Source: an uncultured bacterium (lineage in GTDB: Bacteria; Cyanobacteriota; Vampirovibrionia; Gastranaerophilales; Gastranaerophilaceae). Taken from it: DNA of 51,778 nucleotides. Both the position numbers and the translations under genes were made by a program. The notes beneath the pieces are model-generated. The model was given only the letters and a program-made list of their open reading frames with translations, did no database searches and was not told the DNA's origin. How positions within the stretch are numbered: the first letter of the stretch is position 1; each line of letters begins with the position of its first letter. The stretch is from contig CACYKF010000006.1 of assembly GCA_902774905.1 (NCBI GenBank), positions 1 to 51,778 of the forward strand, written 5' to 3'. This document shows positions 47,592 to 51,778 of this stretch, in pieces.

Positions 47592-47745
47592 AACTCTTGT
47601 CTCCTTATTAAACTTCATCTTTAAACTTCAACTCTTATATAAAGTAAAATTGTTTTGCAAAATTTCACAAAATTCGTATTTATTAATAATTCGTAATATA
47701 CATAGATTATATTATCTGAATATCTTGCTAAGATATTCTTATTAT

Positions 47746-47837
47746 GTTCATTCTTTCTCTTTTTTGCGATGAAAAGAGAAAGAATGAACCAAGAAAGAGA
47801 AAAAACGCTATTTCATTGCAATGCCTGACGGCATTGC
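47746..47837 (-). repeat. R1 repeat, minus orientation, with terminal hairpin
   Basis: The long hairpin spans 47746-47789. It is followed, as at the right window edge, by CAAGAAAGAGAAAA, CGCTATTTCA and the hairpin GCAATGCC-TGAC-GGCATTGC (47818-47837). The usual CTACCT flank before the hairpin is missing. Confidence 0.85.
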
Positions 47838-47854
47838 TCCGCGCATAAGATATT

Positions 47855-47910
47855 GTAAGTTGGGCTTTCAGCCCAACAAAATAAATGTTGGGGTAGAAAC
47901 CCCAACTTAC
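47855..47910. repeat. R2 three-way palindromic repeat, best copy
   Basis: The outer GTAAGTTGGG / CCCAACTTAC stem encloses two hairpins, one around CTTTCA and one around TAGAAA. All arms pair perfectly. Confidence 0.85.
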
Positions 47911-48112
47911 GATTTTCACCCTCACCCGCAGTTGTACGGGGCTCATAAATTCGCCTACCACTGCTCCCTCTCCCAAGGGGAGAGGGGTGGGGTGAGGGGT
48001 AAAATGCGCGCCGTAGTTTTAGGCGCGCTAAGTGATTTTTGCCGACAGGCAAAAACACATATCACTGCGTAAGCAGTCTTATACCGCCAAAGGCGGTATT
48101 GTAATCGGCGAA

Positions 48113-48235
48113 GTTTTCTTTTCTTTGGTTCATTTCTTTTCTTTTGCCTCGCAAACAAAAGAAAAGAAATGAACAGGTAGAAAGTGTTAATCTCTCAATT
48201 AATACCGATAATATAATTTATGTATAGTTATAATT
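48113..48235 (+). repeat. R1 repeat, plus orientation, covarying stem
   Basis: The stem GTTCATTTCTTTTCTTTTG (48128-48146) pairs perfectly with 48156-48174, although several bases differ from the other copies. The AGGTAGAAA and AATCTCTCAATTA tail is conserved. Confidence 0.85.
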
Positions 48236-48288
48236 AATTTGCGTAAATATGATATTTGGGATAAAATCTTGTTATAAAGGAGAGGGTA

Positions 48289-48909
48289 ATGGATCAAGAA
48301 ACTTATATGAAAATAATGGGCTATGTCCCGACTGTTATTGAAGCATCTTCAAGAGGCGAACGCTCTTTTGATATTTTTTCAAGACTTTTAAGAGAAAGAA
48401 TTATATTTTTAGGGACTGAAATTGATGACGATGTAGCAAACTCTGTTGTTGCTCAGTTATTGTTGTTAGACAGTGAAAACCCTGATAAAGATATCATGTT
48501 ATATATTAATAGCCCCGGCGGTGTAATTACTGCAGGTATGGCAATTTATGACACGATGAACCTTATTAAAGCCGATGTTGCGACAATTTGCCTTGGTGAA
48601 GCGGCATCAATGGGTGCATTTTTGCTATGCTCAGGTGCAAAAGGCAAAAGAATGTCCCTGCCGAGTTCAAGAATTATGATTCACCAACCGTTAGGCGGTG
48701 CAAAAGGTCAGGCAACAGATATAGAACTTGAAGCAAAAGAAATTATGCGTATGAAAGATATGTTAATTGATATAATTTCTAAAAACTCAGGACAAGATCC
48801 GAAAAAAGTTCGTGAAGATTGCGAACGCGATCATTATTTATCTGCATACGAAGCAAAAGATTATGGCTTGATTGATAAGGTTGTGGAAAAGGTTCCGTCA
48901 AGCAATTAA
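48289..48909 (+). CDS. clpP: ATP-dependent Clp protease proteolytic subunit
   Basis: This serine protease subunit assembles as a tetradecamer and works with ClpX or ClpA/C. At 206 aa it has [32 protein letters not shown] and the catalytic triad S107 ([11 protein letters not shown]), H132 (MIHQP) and D181 (CERDHYLSA). AAAGGAGAGG precedes the ATG. No clpX or tig is adjacent, unlike the common arrangement. A terminator follows, and its T tail runs into the motif upstream of the next gene. Confidence 0.97.
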   Translation: MDQETYMKIMGYVPTVIEASSRGERSFDIFSRLLRERIIFLGTEIDDDVANSVVAQLLLLDSENPDKDIMLYINSPGGVITAGMAIYDTMNLIKADVATICLGEAASMGAFLLCSGAKGKRMSLPSSRIMIHQPLGGAKGQATDIELEAKEIMRMKDMLIDIISKNSGQDPKKVREDCERDHYLSAYEAKDYGLIDKVVEKVPSSN

Positions 48910-48944
48910 TTTATAATCAACTTTACAAAACTTAATAAAAGGCT

Positions 48945-48980
48945 AAAAACATGCAATTACTTGAAGTTGCATGTTTTTAT
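48945..48980 (+). terminator. Terminator after clpP
   Basis: AAAAACATGCAA (48945-48956) and TTGCATGTTTTT (48967-48978) form a perfect 12-bp stem with a 10-nt loop. Confidence 0.88.
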
Positions 48981-48994
48981 ATATGTGTAGGTAA
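48976..48994 (+). promoter_or_regulatory. Shared upstream motif (TTTATATATGTGTAGGTAA)
   Basis: The best copy of the 19-nt motif found before three unrelated genes. AGGTTAGTT follows twice before the ATG at 49037. Confidence 0.5.
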
Positions 48995-49036
48995 AAAAAA
49001 TAGGTTAGTTTAAAAAATTAAAAAGGTAGGTTAGTT

Positions 49037-49567
49037 ATGGGATTTCTAATGTTTACCGCAAGAGTCCATGACTTGGCTCGTCAGAAATCTGACACGCAGT
49101 ACAAGTTATTGAAAATCTCGCGAAAATTACGAGATTTGCAGCAGTACGCCGCTATGGTTGGAAATGGCAATATCTCAATCGGAGACATTTTAAGTTCTCC
49201 TGGTTCAATGATGGGCAGGTCAATGGCATACATTGGCTATGCACACAATATGGCACTGCAATATATGCAGCAAAATGCGCCGATGATGCAAATGATGTAT
49301 CAGCAGCAAATGGGTGGCGCGATGCAAAATCCGCAACAAATGCAGCAAATGCAAAATTACATTATGCGAACATTGTATATTCAGGGGCGGGAACAAGCAG
49401 CGCAAGAAGAACAAAAGAATTTAAAAGTCGAAGAAGGCAAACTCGCACAGGAGCAAGAAACTTTGAAAACACTTCTTGATGAAATAACCGCAGAATTACA
49501 GGAAGCCAAAAAGGCAAGAGATGAAGATGTAAAAATGATGGCTCCTAAATATACTGCGAACGCATAA
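49037..49567 (+). CDS. Met/Gln-rich coiled-coil protein, 176 aa
   Basis: The leader AGGTAGGTTAGTT precedes ATG 49037. The N-terminal 60 residues are helical and basic (RVHDLARQKSDTQYKLLKISR). The middle is extremely rich in Met, Gln and Asn (about residues 70-110, MMQMMYQQQMGGAMQNPQ), and the C-terminus is a Glu/Lys coiled coil (EEGKLAQEQETLKTLLDEI). There is no signal peptide or cysteine. The composition suits a self-associating or secretion-apparatus-associated protein, but no family is recognised. It shares its upstream motif with the genes at 38967 and 41533. Confidence 0.7.
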   Translation: MGFLMFTARVHDLARQKSDTQYKLLKISRKLRDLQQYAAMVGNGNISIGDILSSPGSMMGRSMAYIGYAHNMALQYMQQNAPMMQMMYQQQMGGAMQNPQQMQQMQNYIMRTLYIQGREQAAQEEQKNLKVEEGKLAQEQETLKTLLDEITAELQEAKKARDEDVKMMAPKYTANA

Positions 49568-49610
49568 ATAAAAGATTGATATAACTTACCTTAAAATAAC
49601 TAACCCTACA

Positions 49611-49648
49611 AAGCGGGATTTGAAAATTCTTTCAAATCCCGCTTTTTC
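49611..49648 (+). terminator. Terminator after Met/Gln-rich gene
   Basis: AAGCGGGATTTGAAA (49611-49625) and its exact complement (49630-49644) form a 15-bp stem with an ATTC loop, then TTT. Confidence 0.92.
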
Positions 49649-49734
49649 ATGTTTATTTGTGAATTTTTGTAACAACATGTTTAAGGTTGTGCAATTTTTA
49701 AATTTGAAAATACTTATTAAGTATATAAGAAGTA

Positions 49735-49850
49735 TATAATTTATTTCAAATTATATAACTACTACCTTCTACTTTCTACCTACTAACCTTTTACACGAGG
49801 AATTGTAACAGATTCCAAGGAAGCTTCTTTTTAAAAGAGGCTTTTTTTTT
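49735..49850 (+). ncRNA. Possible small RNA ending in an orphan terminator
   Basis: The gap 49649-49938 has no open gene, yet a second terminator (AAGCTTCTT...AAGAGGCTT, then nine T, 49821-49850) stands there. A TATAAT (49733-49738) lies upstream. The intervening ~110 nt contain repeated CTACTACCTTCTAC pyrimidine-rich sequence. A short transcript is possible. I recognise no known RNA family, and both boundaries are guesses. Confidence 0.25.
49821..49850 (+). terminator. Orphan terminator before coaD
   Basis: AAGCTTCTTT and AAAGAGGCTT arms (one G-T pair) are followed by a run of T. No coding region ends nearby. Confidence 0.65.
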
Positions 49851-49938
49851 GCTTAGGAGTAAAGATTTAACATGATTAATTTCTGAAAAGAACTTATCTG
49901 CTTTTTATGTTATAATCTCAGTGTAAGGAGTGCCAATT

Positions 49939-50424
49939 ATGAAAATTGCTATATATCCGGGAAGTTTTGATCCGATAACATACGGACATTTGGATATTTT
50001 AAAAAATGCATCTGAAATATTTGACAAAGTAATTATTGCAGTTGCTCATAACGGTGCAAAAACAGTTTTTTTAAGTGTTGATGAAAGAGTTGAACTGATA
50101 AAAAAAAGCGTAAAAGATATTGAAAATGTTGAAGTTGATTCCTTTGAAGGTTTGACTGTCGAATATGCAAAAAAACATGATGCAAATGTCTTGATACGAG
50201 GTTTGCGTGCAGTTTCGGATTTTGAATTTGAAATGCAACTGTCACAAACTAACAGTGCGCTTTGTGATGAAATAAAAACCGTATTTTTGACAACAAAACC
50301 GAAATATAATTTTATTTCGTCTTCAACCATAAAAGAAATTTATGCAAACGGAGGTGATATTTCAAAATTTGTACCGGAAGCAGTAGATAAATATTTAAAT
50401 AAAAAAAATGCAAAACCATGTTAA
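49939..50424 (+). CDS. coaD: Phosphopantetheine adenylyltransferase
   Basis: This is the penultimate step of CoA synthesis: ATP plus 4'-phosphopantetheine gives dephospho-CoA. At 161 aa it has YPGSFDPITYGH with the T-x-GH nucleotidyltransferase motif (14-17), the RGLRAVSDFEFEMQ loop and the C-terminal FISSSTIKE. AAGGAG at 49925-49930 fits ATG 49939. A GTG three codons earlier overlaps that ribosome site and was rejected. CoA made here is also the donor for the Sfp-type transferase at 21687. The coiled-coil gene at 50522 may follow in the same transcript. Confidence 0.96.
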   Translation: MKIAIYPGSFDPITYGHLDILKNASEIFDKVIIAVAHNGAKTVFLSVDERVELIKKSVKDIENVEVDSFEGLTVEYAKKHDANVLIRGLRAVSDFEFEMQLSQTNSALCDEIKTVFLTTKPKYNFISSSTIKEIYANGGDISKFVPEAVDKYLNKKNAKPC

Positions 50425-50521
50425 AATATGTAATTTGGCAGTACAAAATTATTTGACAATTAAAAATTGCTTATGTAATATATTATTGTAAATAAATGCG
50501 AAAGGGATAAGGGATATAAGC

Positions 50522-51118
50522 ATGCCTCAAAATGAAGTGTATGATTTACTCAAGATACTTGAAATGACTTTAGATGATGGATTTTCAATTTCAAAGTACG
50601 CAGTAGTCAATAAAAGAGAAATAGAAACATTAATCGACAGAATATATGCGGCTTTACCTCCTGAAGTTCAGGAAGCAAGAGTGTTTATGAAACGCAAAGA
50701 AGAATTGTTGAATGAAGCGCAGGCTCAGGCTGCAAAAATTGTTCAGGACGCTCAAAACGAAGCAAATCGTCTGATTAGTGAATCAGAAATAAGAAAAGCC
50801 ATTGAAAGAGATGGTATAAGACTGAAAAATGAAGTTGTCGCAGAGATGGAAAACATCAAACATGTTTCAATGCAGGATGCAGAACAGGTCAGACTTCAGG
50901 CAACGGAAGAATCAATGAAAATTCGAGAAGGCGCAGAACTTTATGCAAAACAGGTTCTCACAAGTCTTGAAGATAATTTAACCCAATTACAGCAGGTTGT
51001 TAAAAACGGTCAAATTTATATGGAGCAAATCAAAAATGACAATGCAAGATATGCCCCGCAACCTAACCAACAGAATAACCGTGGCTGGGTAAACAGCAAA
51101 GATGCAAAAAAAATATAA
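50522..51118 (+). CDS. DivIVA-like / ATP-synthase-B-like coiled-coil protein
   Basis: This 198-aa protein starts with a short domain (MPQNEVYDLLKILEMTLDDG, then KREIETLIDRIYAALPPEVQEA) and continues as a long Ala/Glu/Gln coiled coil (about 55-160, with EELLNEAQAQAAKIVQDAQNE). The tail is polar (PQPNQQNNRGW). Such proteins are found beside coaD in Firmicutes and relatives and have been labelled DivIVA-like or ATP synthase subunit-like (from memory). A role in membrane or division-site scaffolding is plausible but unproven. AAGGGATA precedes the ATG and a strong terminator follows. Confidence 0.75.
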   Translation: MPQNEVYDLLKILEMTLDDGFSISKYAVVNKREIETLIDRIYAALPPEVQEARVFMKRKEELLNEAQAQAAKIVQDAQNEANRLISESEIRKAIERDGIRLKNEVVAEMENIKHVSMQDAEQVRLQATEESMKIREGAELYAKQVLTSLEDNLTQLQQVVKNGQIYMEQIKNDNARYAPQPNQQNNRGWVNSKDAKKI

Positions 51119-51136
51119 TTAATGGATTTATTAAAT

Positions 51137-51170
51137 AAAAAAAGACCGAAACATTTGTTTCGGTCTTTTT
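51137..51170 (+). terminator. Bidirectional terminator
   Basis: AAAAAAAGACCGAAAC and GTTTCGGTCTTTTT pair perfectly around ATTT. It serves the plus-strand coiled-coil gene and, by its A run, also the minus-strand gene ending at 51183. Confidence 0.92.
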
Positions 51171-51182
51171 AATGATTAAGTC

Positions 51183-51575
51183 TTATTGTGCTACTTTTGT
51201 TTTTTCAAAAATATCTTTAAGTTTGCTATTCATATTAGGAGCATAAGTTTCTTCGTTCTTTTTATCAGCAACTTTACAACATCTTTCAATAAAGGCTAAC
51301 GGGCTTTTGAAATGTTTTTCAAAAAAGCCTTCTTTAAGAACTTGCGTTTGATAATCTTTAACTCCTTCGGTCGTATCCGCAATATAACCATAAAGTTTTC
51401 CTAATTCTTCTCTTATATCTATTTCAAACGGATTCTTTTTCTGAGTTTCAACAAGTGAATCTAACAATTGAATATCTGCATCAGATTTAATTTTTTGAGC
51501 CAAAAGTTTTTGTGCATCTTTGCGTATAATCATAGCCATACCGAAATTCGGTGATTGATTGTTGTTTATTTGCAT
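51183..51575 (-). CDS. Small protein with N-terminal PNFG motif, 130 aa
   Basis: AAAAAGGAG supports ATG 51575. The start MQINNNQSPNFGMAM has the Asn-rich lead and NFG (residues 10-12) seen in the proteins at 10521 and 26266. The remainder is helical and Lys/Glu-rich (KDAQKLLAQKIKSDADIQLLD, NPFEIDIREELGKLYGYIAD), with a CC pair (about 99-100). No signal peptide or membrane segment is present. I know no family. It lies directly inside the right-hand R1 repeat. Confidence 0.65.
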   Translation of the reverse strand: MQINNNQSPNFGMAMIIRKDAQKLLAQKIKSDADIQLLDSLVETQKKNPFEIDIREELGKLYGYIADTTEGVKDYQTQVLKEGFFEKHFKSPLAFIERCCKVADKKNEETYAPNMNSKLKDIFEKTKVAQ

Positions 51576-51647
51576 AAGTTTCTCCTTTTTTTGTTTTAAA
51601 ACAAGTAAAAATATTTTTTGCTAATAAAAACAAAATATTACATAAAA

Positions 51648-51778
51648 CATATTATCGGTAGTAATTGAGAGATTGAAACTTTCTACCTGTTCATTCTTTC
51701 TCTTTTCTTGCGATGAAAAGAGAAAGAATGAACCAAGAAAGAGAAAATACGCTATTTCACTGCAATGCCTGACGGCAT
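51648..51778 (-). repeat. R1 interspersed repeat, right window edge
   Basis: This minus-oriented copy has ATTATCGGTAGTAATTGAG, CTTTCTACCT, the long hairpin (51689-51733), GCTATTTCACTGCAATGCC and a truncated TGACGGCAT end. It is nearly identical to the reverse complement of 1-118. The window stops inside the terminal small hairpin. Confidence 0.9.

Larger units (their letters stand above)
47746..48174. other. Dense hairpin array between inverted R1 copies
   Basis: This non-coding stretch is almost wholly palindromic. It contains the R1 hairpin, GCAATGCC/GGCATTGC, R2, an R3-like CCC/GGG unit (47917-48003), GCGCGCC/GGCGCGC (48006-48028), AGTGAT/ATCACT around TTTTTGCC/GGCAAAAA (48031-48066), ACTGC/GCAGT (48064-48077), TACCGCC/GGCGGTA (48082-48098) and a second R1 hairpin (48128-48174). 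I see no credible gene in 47592-48288. Confidence 0.7.

Noticed and set aside
47821-48158. Several open frames of 67-83 codons on both strands
   Set aside because: They run through perfect palindromes of known repeat families, overlap one another on both strands, and lack ribosome sites.

Overview
This AT-rich 51.8 kb window is bacterial. It carries housekeeping genes of a diderm: an OmpH/Skp-like chaperone, a C-terminal-Phe beta-barrel candidate, Sec-type signal peptides and no sporulation or flagellar genes. It also has several anaerobe-type genes: an AcsE-like methyl-tetrahydrofolate transferase, ATP-type PEP carboxykinase, an alanine/glycine:cation symporter and a C-GCAxxG-C-C protein. 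Small Asn-rich proteins carry an N-terminal [NS]-F-G motif. Together these best fit a gut Gastranaerophilales (Vampirovibrionia/'Melainabacteria'). That placement is from memory of the group; no phylogeny was run. Both window ends lie inside inverted copies of one interspersed repeat, so this looks like a contig bounded by repeats.

Layout. 1-6.6 kb: TM2 and DUF2752 membrane proteins; a minus-strand run with an endonuclease-IV-like TIM barrel, a C-GCAxxG-C-C protein, a lipoprotein, a large TPR protein and an AcsE-like methyltransferase. 6.6-7.6 kb: a repeat-filled gap holding tRNA-Leu(GAG). 7.6-16.9 kb: a barrel-like secreted protein, small proteins, lipA, cysS, an MpaA-like M14 peptidase carrying an in-frame nuclease cassette, ftsY, a SIMPL protein and an OmpH-like chaperone. 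17-24 kb: phosphoesterase, ispG, aroE with a long N-terminal extension, a sugar ABC permease, an Sfp-type PPTase, an ACT protein and an AGCS symporter. 24-35.4 kb: a duplicated HNH-like protein, a PPP-type phosphatase, pckA, a YkgJ protein, a LysM protein, a periplasmic GH13 enzyme, rarA and a sugar-binding protein. 35.4-41.6 kb: EF-hand and XRE proteins between 103-bp direct repeats, a zinc dehydrogenase with an in-frame palindrome, rpmB, and proteins of unknown function. 41.6-51.8 kb: rsgA-ispA-DUF212, glyA, a WecA/TagO-like transferase starting at ATT, clpP, coaD and a DivIVA-like coiled coil.

The genes form short operons (2282-2680/1441-2280; 22276-24068; 29179-30466; 30603-32840; 41669-44005) that often converge with overlapping stops. 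Several first genes have a TAnnnT box exactly 6 nt before ATG and no Shine-Dalgarno sequence, which suggests leaderless transcripts. Most others have a clear AAGGAG.

The most unusual content is a population of palindromic repeats, at least eight families. One GGG/CCC-rich family forms solo ~47-bp units between genes, occurs in frame inside a dehydrogenase gene, and also forms perfect 22-bp terminal inverted repeats around a DUF559 (Vsr-like) nuclease domain inserted in frame into the M14 peptidase gene. This looks like a minimal nuclease-palindrome mobile element with passive solo copies, comparable in behaviour to Rickettsia palindromic elements.
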